NCBI GenBank assembly: GCA_045863555.1
Contig: BTUU01000024.1
Location: 1 to 64,000 of the forward strand
Length of the DNA stretch: 64,000 nucleotides
DNA from: JACRLV01 sp045863555
GTDB taxonomy: Bacteria; Planctomycetota; Phycisphaerae; UBA1845; Fen-1342
Direction of reading: 5' to 3'
Part shown: in pieces, positions 45,857-53,898 of the stretch
Layout: every line of letters begins with the position of its first letter
Position numbering within the stretch: the stretch's first letter is position 1
Made by a program: the position numbers and the translations under genes
The notes under the pieces: model-generated
Told to the model about the DNA's origin: nothing
What the model saw: only the letters and a program-made list of their open reading frames with translations
The model's database searches: none

Positions 45857-47023
45857 GGCCTGGCGCAGGTCGGCGAGGATGTCGTCGACGGATTCCAGGC
45901 CGACGTGCAGGCGAATAAGCCATTCCGTCTTCGTCGGGTCAGTGTTGAAAAACGTCCCGCCGATGGCGAGGCTCTCGTGGCCGCCCCAGCTCACTCCCTG
46001 GCCGAACAGCTTCAGTCGATCAAGGAATCGAAATGTCGCCTCGCGGGTTTGCTCGCGCAGGACGACGCTGAACAGCCCCGCGTAGCCACGGCACTGTTTG
46101 GCGGCGATCGCGTGCTGCGGGTGGCTCGGGAGGCCCGGGTGAATGACGCGGGCGACCTTCGGGTGCGATTCGAGCATCGTCGCCGCCGCGAGACCGGCCT
46201 TCTGATGATGCTGCATGCGCACCGCGAGCGTGCGGAGGCCGCGCATGATGAGCCAGGCCGCGAAGGGGTCGAGCGTTGCGCCGAGGAGCTCGGCTTCGTT
46301 CAGGACTTTGTCGCGCAGCGCGGCATCGCGACCGATGACCGTGCCCGCGACGACGTCCGAGTGGCCGTTGAGGTATTTCGTGACGCTGTGGACGACGAGG
46401 TCGATCCCGTAGTCGAGCGGGTTCATGAAGTACGGACTGGCCCAGGAATTGTCGAAGATGGTGACGATTCCACGGTCGCGGGCGGCGGCGGCGAGCGGCG
46501 CGATCTCGGGGCACTCGAAATAGCCGCTGGTCGGGCTTTCGAGATAGAGGATCTTCGTGTTGTCGCGGAAGGCGCCGACGAAGCCGTCATACGCGACGCC
46601 GTCGACGAAGGTCGTCTCGACGCCGAAGCGCTTCATCTGGCGGAGGTAAGTGCGCGTCGGGCCGTAGACATTGGCGACGCTGACGACGTGCGAGCCGGTC
46701 GAAACCACGGAGTTGATGGCGGCCGTGATCGCACCCATGCCGGAGCCGAACATGTGGCACCATCGGCCGCGTTCGAGCCGGGCGATCTTGGCTTCGAGAA
46801 TTTCGGTCGTAGGGTTGCTGACTCGCGTGTAGTCGTGGTGCGGCGAGTCGGGCTTGCGGCGGCCGGCGAAGGCTTCTGCGTCGGGGTAGACGAAGGTCGA
46901 GGTCTGGAAGATCGGGGGCGCGGCAGCGCCTTCGCGGGCCGCGTAGTCGTCGCCGAGGTGCGTGGCAATGGTTTCGAAGCCGGCGTTTGGAACCGGGTCG
47001 GGATATTCGCGCTGGGGTTTCAT
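45848..47023 (-). CDS. Trans-sulfuration PLP enzyme (cystathionine gamma-synthase/beta-lyase family)
   Basis: 391 residues. The fold and motifs are those of the Cys/Met-metabolism PLP family: AAPPIFQTSTFVYPDAE, YTRVSNPTTEILEAKIARLERG, the PLP phosphate loop FGSGMGAIT, FDNSWASPYFMNPLDYGIDLVVHSVTKYLNGHSD with the PLP lysine at K216, and the C-terminal TFFNTDPTKTEWLIRLHVGLE. Enzymes of this class make cystathionine, cleave it, or make homocysteine from O-acyl-homoserine. The branch cannot be settled by eye; the LLGATLDPFAAWLIMRGL segment fits lyases and synthases alike. Confidence 0.9.
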   Translation of the reverse strand: MKPQREYPDPVPNAGFETIATHLGDDYAAREGAAAPPIFQTSTFVYPDAEAFAGRRKPDSPHHDYTRVSNPTTEILEAKIARLERGRWCHMFGSGMGAITAAINSVVSTGSHVVSVANVYGPTRTYLRQMKRFGVETTFVDGVAYDGFVGAFRDNTKILYLESPTSGYFECPEIAPLAAAARDRGIVTIFDNSWASPYFMNPLDYGIDLVVHSVTKYLNGHSDVVAGTVIGRDAALRDKVLNEAELLGATLDPFAAWLIMRGLRTLAVRMQHHQKAGLAAATMLESHPKVARVIHPGLPSHPQHAIAAKQCRGYAGLFSVVLREQTREATFRFLDRLKLFGQGVSWGGHESLAIGGTFFNTDPTKTEWLIRLHVGLESVDDILADLRQALE

Positions 47024-47053
47024 GTCGTGAGTGTCCCTCGCACGCCGGCCGGG

Positions 47054-47869
47054 TCAAGTCGCCCGGATCTGGCGGAGCAGCTCCGCGTGCGCCGATTTCG
47101 TACCCGCGAGCGTCGGCAATTCGCACGCATCGAAGGCCGCGAGGTCGATCGGGAAATGCGGCCGCCCGTCGGGATCGGTGACGACGCCGCCGGCTTCCTC
47201 GACGATGAGGGCCCCGGCTGCGATGTCCCAGAGTTTGCAGTTGTTCATAATGGTCGCGTCGATGCCGCCCGTGGCGATGTAGACCAGGTGGTGCGTCGCG
47301 GAACCGAGGCTGCGGACGACACAGCGGGTCAGTAAGGCCTGGACGAAGGGTCCGCGGTCGGGTCGCCATGCGCTGGGGATGCCGACGAGGAGCTGTGGAT
47401 TGCGGACGCTCTCGGCCGATGAACCGCAGTCAAGGCGGAGCGTGCCGGCCGTCGCCCCCCCGCCGGCGGCCGCTGAGTACATGACGTCGGCCATGGGATC
47501 GTAGATCGCCGCGGCGACGGGCCGGCCGGCGTGCATCGCGGCGACGGAGCACGAGAAGGTCGGCACGCCGCGGATGAAATTGCGGGTTCCGTCGATGGGG
47601 TCGATGACCCAGTAAATGGCGGAATCCGCGGAGGTCACAGCGGGGGACGGCTGGGCCACACCTTCCTCGCCGATGAAGCGGTCGAGCGGGCGGGCGGTGC
47701 GAATGTGCTCGACGACGGTGCGTTCCGCGGCGACGTCGACCTCCGTCACTTCGCTCGAGTCGGGCTTGAGCGTGACGGATTTGCGGCGGCCGAATGCGTC
47801 CCTGGCGAGCGCGCCGCCGGCGCGGGCGGCGGATTCGGCGCGAGCGCGGAGTGCCGCGTGGTCGATCAC
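47054..47869 (-). CDS. Inositol-monophosphatase-family phosphatase (SuhB/CysQ-like)
   Basis: 271 residues. It is a metal-dependent sugar-phosphate phosphatase. Metal ligands are visible in FIGEEG (67-70) and DPIDGTRNF (90-98), and in WDIAAGALIVEEAGG near the C-terminus. The substrate could be inositol phosphate, 3'-phosphoadenosine 5'-phosphate or a histidinol phosphate-like compound; none can be chosen from sequence alone. It overlaps yidC by 4 bp (ATGA), an unusual pairing that suggests shared transcription and not shared function. Confidence 0.9.
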   Translation of the reverse strand: MIDHAALRARAESAARAGGALARDAFGRRKSVTLKPDSSEVTEVDVAAERTVVEHIRTARPLDRFIGEEGVAQPSPAVTSADSAIYWVIDPIDGTRNFIRGVPTFSCSVAAMHAGRPVAAAIYDPMADVMYSAAAGGGATAGTLRLDCGSSAESVRNPQLLVGIPSAWRPDRGPFVQALLTRCVVRSLGSATHHLVYIATGGIDATIMNNCKLWDIAAGALIVEEAGGVVTDPDGRPHFPIDLAAFDACELPTLAGTKSAHAELLRQIRAT

Positions 47870-50046
47870 TTTCGCCCGCCCTTGTCGTCCGCGCCGCCCC
47901 TGTCCTGTTTGCGGGACTTCTTCGCCTTCTCCTCGCGGGAGATTTCGTCGGCCTTCTTCTGAAGCTCGGCGGCCTGCTCGGCCATCCGCTTAAAGAACTC
48001 GGCCATCCGGCCGGGCTTCTTCTTTTTGGGTTCATCGACGATGCCGAGGCGTTCCTTGCGCTCCTTCTCCGCGTGGATCTGCTTGCGGACGATGAGCGAC
48101 TCGACGATTCCGAAGACGTTGGTGAACATCCAGTAGAGCGCGAGTCCGGAGGGCTGATAGTAGAACATGATCGGGAACATGATGGCCATCATGTTGGCGA
48201 TCATGGCCTGCTGCCGGATCTGGTCTTCGGCGGACATGCCCCCCGGGCCGGGGCCGGCGGCGGCGGCGGCGTCCTTCTTCGCCTGAAGAGAGGGCTTGGG
48301 CATGTACTTCTGCTGGAGCCACATGCTGACGCCCATGAGAATCGGGAGGACGTTGAGCGACGAGATGTTCTGGAACGGCGCTCCGATCCAGGGAAGCCAG
48401 CCGAGGATGGGGATGGTGAAGCCCTCGCCGCCGAAGCGGATGAGGGCGTCGGGATTCGAGAGGTCGCGGATCCACCAGCCGTCGAACGGGGCGTGGCGGA
48501 GCTGGATGTTCGTGTTCAGGGCGGTCCAGAGGCCGATGAGGATGGGCATCTGGATGAAGAGGGGGATCATGTTGACGAGCGGGGCCATCGGATTGACCCC
48601 CTCCTCGCTGTAGACCCGCATCTGCTCCTGCGCCAGCTTCTGCTTGTCGTTGGCGAACTCCGTCTTGATTTTCTGGAGCTTCGGCTGGATGCGGACCATG
48701 GCATCCTGGAGCTTGTACATCGACTTCTGCTGCATGACCGCGAGCGGGTGGAGCAGCGTGCGGACGATGATCACCAGGACGAGAATCGCGATTCCATAGT
48801 TGCGGACGACGAAGTAGATGGCATCCAGCGACCACACCATCAGCTCGGTCACCCACGCGAACTGGCAGGGACAGCAACTGGCATCGGCGGCGTGGGATTT
48901 GGAGTAGCCGATCTGCGTTTCATCGACGAACGCGGGGTTGATGCGTCCCATTTCCTCCGTGCCCTTGGGGCCGGCATAGATTTCAAATGCGAGGTCGGTC
49001 CGCGCGCCCGGCTGAAGCGGCTGCCACGTCGTGAGCATGCGGCCGATCGTGTCGTCGTGGTGCGGCGCGGCGCTGTGGCTGGCGGGATCGGCGGTGAAGG
49101 CCCGGACGCGTTCGATGAAGTCGGGTTTGCCGCCCTGGACGAGACTGACGGGTCGAATGAAGACGCCGAAGTACTTGTTCACGCTCGCGAGCCACGCGAA
49201 CCGCGAGTTCTCCTCGCTCGGAGGAATGTCGCGACCCTCACGGCCGGTCTTGGCGATCTCGCTGCGCTGGAAGATGCCCATCTTGAGCGAGCCGTCCGAG
49301 AGGCGGTCGGTGACGAGGAGGCGGCGGGTCGGGTAGTAGCGGCCCTCTTCCGGAAAGCCGACGGGGCCATCCTGCATCAATTGGACCGCCAGTTCCCTGC
49401 CCGAGAGGTTCTCGACGGAGACGCGCATCTGAATGAGCGGGGTGCCGTCGACGAGCTCGAAACGTTTGACGATCCGCAGGACGCCGCCGGGCGCGTCGGC
49501 CGATTGGAGTGTGGTCGAAAAGACGACGTGATGTGAGGACTTTTCGACGATTTCCCAGACGTGGCCGCTCAGCAGCCAGGGCTGTGAAACGTCGCGGAGA
49601 GCGATCTGATGGGTTGCGAATGACTCGACCAGGCCGGTCGGCGAGTTCACCGGGGTGACGATCGTGTGCGGCTCGTTGGTGTCGGCATCGGTTCGATAGC
49701 GCAGGCGGCCCTTGCCGTCGCGGCTGGTCAGCGCGATGCCGGCGACGGCTGCGCCGCGCGGCGTGAGTTCAATTCGAAGCGCGTCGCCCACCTCGCCGCC
49801 GAGAATGACGGACTCGGTGGACGCCCCGGCCGAAAACTGAAACGCTGCCTGGGAGGCGACGGCGGAAGTTGCGGCCGGGCCGGGCTGGGAGGCGTCGGTG
49901 GCAGGCTGCTGCGCCGGCGAGGACGCCGGGACAGGCTGGGTGGCCGGCGTCTTGGGAAGCGGCCAGAGCGTGTTATAGACGTACTGGTAAGCCAGATAGA
50001 CCGCGAGCGAGATCGCCAGGTAGAGAAACAGGCGGCGATTGTCCAT
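47866..50046 (-). CDS. yidC: Membrane protein insertase YidC
   Basis: 726 residues, longer than E. coli YidC (548). An N-terminal helix (about 4-22) is followed by a Pro/Ala/Gln linker (PATQPVPASSPAQQPAT). A large periplasmic beta-sandwich reaches about residue 420. Five C-terminal helices begin near YFVVRNYGIAILVLVIIVRTLLHPL, with the conserved cytoplasmic loop KSMYKLQDAMVRIQPKLQKIK. The tail is long and basic (KKKKPGRMAEFFKRMAEQAAELQKKADEI), resembling ribosome-binding extensions. It inserts and folds inner-membrane proteins. AGAGGAAAA precedes the ATG. Confidence 0.95.
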   Translation of the reverse strand: MDNRRLFLYLAISLAVYLAYQYVYNTLWPLPKTPATQPVPASSPAQQPATDASQPGPAATSAVASQAAFQFSAGASTESVILGGEVGDALRIELTPRGAAVAGIALTSRDGKGRLRYRTDADTNEPHTIVTPVNSPTGLVESFATHQIALRDVSQPWLLSGHVWEIVEKSSHHVVFSTTLQSADAPGGVLRIVKRFELVDGTPLIQMRVSVENLSGRELAVQLMQDGPVGFPEEGRYYPTRRLLVTDRLSDGSLKMGIFQRSEIAKTGREGRDIPPSEENSRFAWLASVNKYFGVFIRPVSLVQGGKPDFIERVRAFTADPASHSAAPHHDDTIGRMLTTWQPLQPGARTDLAFEIYAGPKGTEEMGRINPAFVDETQIGYSKSHAADASCCPCQFAWVTELMVWSLDAIYFVVRNYGIAILVLVIIVRTLLHPLAVMQQKSMYKLQDAMVRIQPKLQKIKTEFANDKQKLAQEQMRVYSEEGVNPMAPLVNMIPLFIQMPILIGLWTALNTNIQLRHAPFDGWWIRDLSNPDALIRFGGEGFTIPILGWLPWIGAPFQNISSLNVLPILMGVSMWLQQKYMPKPSLQAKKDAAAAAGPGPGGMSAEDQIRQQAMIANMMAIMFPIMFYYQPSGLALYWMFTNVFGIVESLIVRKQIHAEKERKERLGIVDEPKKKKPGRMAEFFKRMAEQAAELQKKADEISREEKAKKSRKQDRGGADDKGGRK

Positions 50047-50233
50047 TTTTCCTCTGGGGCCGGTCTCGGATGGGGTGAGTGCGAGCCCGCGCCCGCCGCA
50101 GCGCCATACCCGGAGCGCCTCACCCGAACCGAGCGGGGCATTTTAGAGGGAGTGGGCCGGGGCGAAAAGCGCGCGTCGCAGCGAGGCTGGTGCGGACAAT
50201 GACTGGTCGGAGGACCGGCGTGAAGACGGGGCG

Positions 50234-50539
50234 TCAGGCCTGGAGATCGAGGCCCCCGCCAGGCTTTGCGTCGTCGGGCGTATTCGGCGGCAGCTCGGTG
50301 TCGCCGGGCGGCGGACCGGCGTCGGCGCGGCCCTGGCTGCCGGAACCTTCGGCGTCCGGGTTGACGTCGCCGTCACGCTCCGCGCCCTCGATGACGTCCT
50401 GCATGTGCGTGGCGAAGCGGGATTCGGTGATGTGCTGGGCGGCAGCGGCGCGGTCCTTGTCGCGGGCTTCAGCGGTCTTCTGCTGCGCGGACTGCGCCTG
50501 GATTCCGGAGGCGAGCCAGTTGGGCGGGATACTCGACAC
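50234..50539 (-). CDS. Small acidic planctomycete protein of unknown function
   Basis: 101 residues from a GTG at 50539 with CAGGA upstream; the frame is open further upstream, but the earlier sequence is arginine-rich and unlikely. The protein begins VSSIPPNWLASGIQAQSAQQ, continues with a charged helix (KTAEARDKDRAAAAQHI), and ends in an acidic low-complexity part with DAEGSGSQGRADAG. Small proteins with this SIPPNxx..DAEGTGSQGR layout occur near fliA in planctomycetes. No role is known; its place next to a flagellar-type sigma factor suggests a flagellar or secretion link. Confidence 0.65.
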   Translation of the reverse strand: MSSIPPNWLASGIQAQSAQQKTAEARDKDRAAAAQHITESRFATHMQDVIEGAERDGDVNPDAEGSGSQGRADAGPPPGDTELPPNTPDDAKPGGGLDLQA

Positions 50540-50600
50540 TGCGGGAATTCCTGTCTGGGCCGTGCGACGACACGCGGTCGCCGGGGGCCGCCGGCGCGGT

Positions 50601-51449
50601 CTACGCGTGTACGTCCGTCGTCGCGAGCGCGGCGGTGCTTCGGAAACCAAGCTGCCTGCGGAGGCGTTCGATCAGCGCGGAGTGCATCTGGCTGACGCGC
50701 GACTCGCTGAGGTCGAGGGTTGCCCCGATTTCCTTCATTGTCATCTGCTCATAGTAGTAGAGCATGAGAATGAGCCGCTCCGAGCGGTCGAGATCGGTCT
50801 TGAGCAACTGCCGGATGTCGGACTTCTGGGCCTCGAGGACGGGGTCGATGCTCTGCTCGTCGGGGACGACGTCGACCTCGGCGACGTCGCGGTTGGATTC
50901 GGAGTCGCCGAAGGACTGCGAAAGCGAGACGACGGAGACCGCGCTGGCGTCGCGGGCGAGCTTCTGAAATTCGTCGCGGGAGACGCCGAGGCGGGAAGCG
51001 AGTTCATCCTCATTCGGGGCCCGGCCGAGTTCGGCTTCGAGGGCGCGGGTGGCATCGGCGAGAAGGTGAGCGCGGTGGCGGACGAGGCGCGGGACCCAGT
51101 CCATGCTGCGGAGTTCGTCGAGGATCGCGCCGCGAATGCGGGGGGCGCAGTAGGTCTCGAATTTCACGCCGCGGTCGAGATCGAAGGCGTCGATGGCGTC
51201 CACCAGGCCGAAGACGCCGGCGCTCATGAGATCGTCGACGTCGACTTCGTCGGGCAGCTTCGCCCCGATGCGCTCGGCGGCGAAGCGGACGAGGGAGAGG
51301 TAGTGTTCGACGAGGCGGTTGCGGAGAATGCGATCGCCGCCCGCCTTGTATTCGCGCCAGGCCCCGGCCAGCGCGGCCTCATCGGAGAACCCGCGCGTCG
51401 TATGGACACGCGTCACGCGGCGGAGTCGTCCTCGAAAGCGACCGGTCAT
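50601..51449 (-). CDS. fliA: FliA/WhiG-family RNA polymerase sigma factor
   Basis: 282 residues. Region 2 is clear (LVRFAAERIGAKLPDEVDVDDLMSAGVFGLVDAIDAFD, then KFETYCAPRIRGAILDELRSMDWVPRLVRHRA), matching the FliA/WhiG class that drives flagellar or developmental promoters. Region 3 (APNEDELASRLGVSRDEFQKLA) and region 4 (LMLYYYEQMTMKEIGATLDLSESRVSQMHSALIERLRRQL) follow. No FlgM-like anti-sigma gene is in the window. The first 20 residues are basic and a start at an internal valine is possible. Confidence 0.94.
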   Translation of the reverse strand: MTGRFRGRLRRVTRVHTTRGFSDEAALAGAWREYKAGGDRILRNRLVEHYLSLVRFAAERIGAKLPDEVDVDDLMSAGVFGLVDAIDAFDLDRGVKFETYCAPRIRGAILDELRSMDWVPRLVRHRAHLLADATRALEAELGRAPNEDELASRLGVSRDEFQKLARDASAVSVVSLSQSFGDSESNRDVAEVDVVPDEQSIDPVLEAQKSDIRQLLKTDLDRSERLILMLYYYEQMTMKEIGATLDLSESRVSQMHSALIERLRRQLGFRSTAALATTDVHA

Positions 51450-51489
51450 GTTTCACCCTCGACTTCACTCATTACCGGCGGGAGCCGGA

Positions 51490-51759
51490 TCACTTCTCCG
51501 AATCCGGCTGCGACGACTGGGATTCGACCTTCACGGCCTGGAGGTGCTCGCGGTCGATCGTGACCTTCAGCGACTGGAGATACTCGCGCAGGACGGCGCG
51601 GGCCGTCGCCGCGGCGAACTGCCCGACGAGCGCCGCAGACACCATGATGAGCAGCGCGCGGCTGAGAATCGTGAAGGGCGAATTTCCCGCGTGAATGCCG
51701 GCGAAGATCGCCATCGCAAACGCGAGCAGTCCGACTTGCGAGCCCAATGTGCCGATCAT
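51490..51759 (-). CDS. Small two-helix membrane protein upstream of fliA
   Basis: 89 residues. Two hydrophobic segments (about 8-25 and 32-55, GLLAFAMAIFAGIHAG and ILSRALLIMVSAALVGQFA) are followed by a charged tail (VLREYLQSLKVTIDREHLQAVKVES). It lies 40 bp upstream of fliA on the same strand, so co-transcription and a role in motility or its regulation are inferred. No family is recognised. Confidence 0.65.
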   Translation of the reverse strand: MIGTLGSQVGLLAFAMAIFAGIHAGNSPFTILSRALLIMVSAALVGQFAAATARAVLREYLQSLKVTIDREHLQAVKVESQSSQPDSEK

Positions 51760-51890
51760 TCGCCAACCTCAGCGATTCCTATCGGCGGCGCAGGCGGCGA
51801 TCTTGTCCGGCGGCGGGCATTGGATCGAAAACGCGCGGCAGCGCATCAAGTGCGCGGCGTGGACGCTCGTCCGGCAACGGGCTGGAAGGA

Positions 51891-52775
51891 TTACGGAGAA
51901 GCTGAAACGCCGGACGCGGGCAGATCGGCCGGGATCCTGGAAAGATCGCGCCGGCGGGCCTCGTACCCGATAATCAGCGGCGCCAGATATCGGCGGGCGA
52001 ACGCCTTCGACGCCCAGCCGACGTGCGTACCGCTGGCGCCGGCCTCGCGCATCTCGCGATCCCAGCCGACCTGGCGCAGACGGTCGCGGTAGAGCCGCTG
52101 GCCGTCGGTCGTCAGCGACTCGGGCTGGGTGAATCCGACGGCGCCGGCGGACGAGCCGTGCTCGCGGTCGGTCGTTCCAAAGACGGTCGTACCGACCATG
52201 AGGAGTCCGATATCCCACTTCGAATAGAAATTCGCAAGGCCGAACCGGGCCCGGCGAAGAGCGGTCGTAAGGTCGTACTCGGGCGAGAGCGCCGGTGCGA
52301 GGAGGATGGCGGAGTCAATCTGGCGGCCGGGCGGGAGGGCTTCGAGCACGAGCACCGCCATCGCTGCACCTCCGGAATGGCCGATGAGGTGCACGGGCCG
52401 GCCGGGATAGCGGGCGCGGTAGGTGAGGATGCGGCCGGCGATTCTGACGGCTTCCTGGCGATTGCGTTCGATGTCGATCAGGTTGAGGACGTTTGCACCG
52501 GGAATCTTGTATGTCCAGTCGTAGATCTCGATCGCGCCTCGGACGCCGCCCTCGTCGAGGCCGACGGCGATGTTTCGATTGAGAATGCTCCGGCCCTCGA
52601 TCCCCGGGAGGACGTAGACCAGGCCGCGTTCATAGCGCTCGGCGGCGCGGAAGCGCGCCGGGAGCGCGCAGCCGGAGAGCAGAGTCGCGATCGCCGCGAC
52701 GGCGAGCAAGGCAGCGCTCCGACCGAGCCCGCGTGCACGCAACGGCGGGATGGATACACCGCGAACCGTCACCAT
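51891..52775 (-). CDS. Alpha/beta-hydrolase lipoprotein
   Basis: 294 residues from the ATG overlapping the upstream mreD-like gene by 7 bp. The signal peptide ends TLLSGC, with the lipidated cysteine at 36. The alpha/beta-hydrolase core has YVLPGIEGRSILNRNI, and the nucleophile elbow GHSGG (serine 134) in RPVHLIGHSGGAAMAVLV. DIERNRQEAVRIAGRI and TDGQRLYRDRLRQVGWD follow. The substrate is unknown: a lipase or esterase acting in the periplasm or outer membrane is plausible. The acidic and histidine members of the triad were not assigned with certainty. Confidence 0.8.
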   Translation of the reverse strand: MVTVRGVSIPPLRARGLGRSAALLAVAAIATLLSGCALPARFRAAERYERGLVYVLPGIEGRSILNRNIAVGLDEGGVRGAIEIYDWTYKIPGANVLNLIDIERNRQEAVRIAGRILTYRARYPGRPVHLIGHSGGAAMAVLVLEALPPGRQIDSAILLAPALSPEYDLTTALRRARFGLANFYSKWDIGLLMVGTTVFGTTDREHGSSAGAVGFTQPESLTTDGQRLYRDRLRQVGWDREMREAGASGTHVGWASKAFARRYLAPLIIGYEARRRDLSRIPADLPASGVSASP

Positions 52776-53263
52776 TTTCCGGCCCTTCCCAGCCGCCGGC
52801 GATGGAGGACCATGACCGGAAAGACCGCGAAGATCAGGGCGACGACGGAGGCGATCGACGCCGTGAGCAGCGTGCGGGCAAGTCCGGCCCAGACGGAATA
52901 CCCCCCCTCCCGGGCGCCGAACGCGAGGATGTCGTATAGGAATTGGCCGGGCCAGGCGGCGAGGACGGCGATGATGAAGCGCGCCGGTCCCGCGGCGGAA
53001 ACGCCGGATTCCCGGAGCCACGTGAGAATCACGCCGGTGAGGCCGAATGCAAGGGAATTGACGCCGATGAGGTGCGGCTCGCCCGTGAGGTCCAGCATCA
53101 GCCCGCAGAGCCAGGCGGCAATGCGGGCATCGTCGGTCGGGGCATTCAGACCGCAGACGATCGCGAGCGCGAGCAGAAGCGGCAGGTACTCCGGCCGTAT
53201 CGGCAGGAGGGCCTGAAGCAGGTACGCCGCGAAGAGAATGGCGAGAAAGGTACCCCAGCGCAT
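52769..53263 (-). CDS. mreD: MreD-like rod-shape membrane protein
   Basis: 164 residues with about five transmembrane helices. The pattern YLPLLLALAIVCGLNAPTDDARIAAWLCGLMLDLTGE fits the MreD family (the small membrane partner of MreB/MreC in cell-wall elongation). The neighbourhood is odd: mreB and mreC are not adjacent, and the gene sits between the lipoprotein and the alpha/beta hydrolase in the giant secretin's operon. Its ATG overlaps the lipoprotein stop by 1 bp (TGATG). Confidence 0.78.
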   Translation of the reverse strand: MRWGTFLAILFAAYLLQALLPIRPEYLPLLLALAIVCGLNAPTDDARIAAWLCGLMLDLTGEPHLIGVNSLAFGLTGVILTWLRESGVSAAGPARFIIAVLAAWPGQFLYDILAFGAREGGYSVWAGLARTLLTASIASVVALIFAVFPVMVLHRRRLGRAGKW

Positions 53264-53898
53264 CAGTTGAGCCTGATTCGGGTGGTCTGGGTAGACGGCG
53301 CTGCGCGCGGGGCCGGGGCCGGCGCGGGCGCGGACGAGGGGACCTCGAGCAGCTTGGTACCGCTCATGATGAGGCGCTTGTCGCGGACGCGCTCGTAGCC
53401 GACTTCCACGTCGATGCGCCTGCCCTGGAGATTGAGTTCGTCGGGCCAGCGCATGAGGAACCAGTAGGCGAGCCCGGTTCGGGTGCGCCGGGTGATCCGC
53501 CAGCCCATCGCTTCGTTTCGATCCATCTCCCAGACGTGCAGCAGCTTGCGCTGGACGACGCCGTCGAAATTGGGCTCGTAGCCATAGAGCCAGATGAAAA
53601 TCCGCCCGGGTACGAAGGCGCCCTTGTTGGATTCGGAGGCGACGAAGCGTGTCGACACGCGGAATCCGACCACGCGGCCGCCTTCGCGGAGCCAGGGTTC
53701 ATTCGCCCAGAAATTCACGACCTCGTAGATGTCGTCGCGCTCTTCGATTCGCGTGGGGTCGACGGCGGCCGCCTGCTGCTGCTCGCTGACGCCGCCGGCG
53801 CCGGTGCTTACACAGCCGGACAGATTCGTCATCGCGAGCAGCGAAGCAACCATCCCCCCGAACAGGCGAGCGATCCGCGCCGCCCGTTTACTTTCCAT
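53263..53898 (-). CDS. Lipoprotein coupled to the giant secretin
   Basis: 211 residues from the ATG at 53898, with AGGAG upstream. The signal peptide ends NLSGC with the lipidated cysteine at 29. The mature domain is a mixed beta fold (DDIYEVVNFWANEPWLREGGRVVGFRVSTRFV, KGAFVPGRIFIWLYGYEPNFDGVVQRKLLHVWE). The C-terminus is Pro/Ala-rich. It overlaps the secretin stop by 11 bp, so the two are co-translated. A pilotin or assembly role for the secretin is an inference from position and lipidation; no pilotin signature is evident. An alternative is an independent cell-envelope protein. Confidence 0.75.
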   Translation of the reverse strand: MESKRAARIARLFGGMVASLLAMTNLSGCVSTGAGGVSEQQQAAAVDPTRIEERDDIYEVVNFWANEPWLREGGRVVGFRVSTRFVASESNKGAFVPGRIFIWLYGYEPNFDGVVQRKLLHVWEMDRNEAMGWRITRRTRTGLAYWFLMRWPDELNLQGRRIDVEVGYERVRDKRLIMSGTKLLEVPSSAPAPAPAPRAAPSTQTTRIRLN

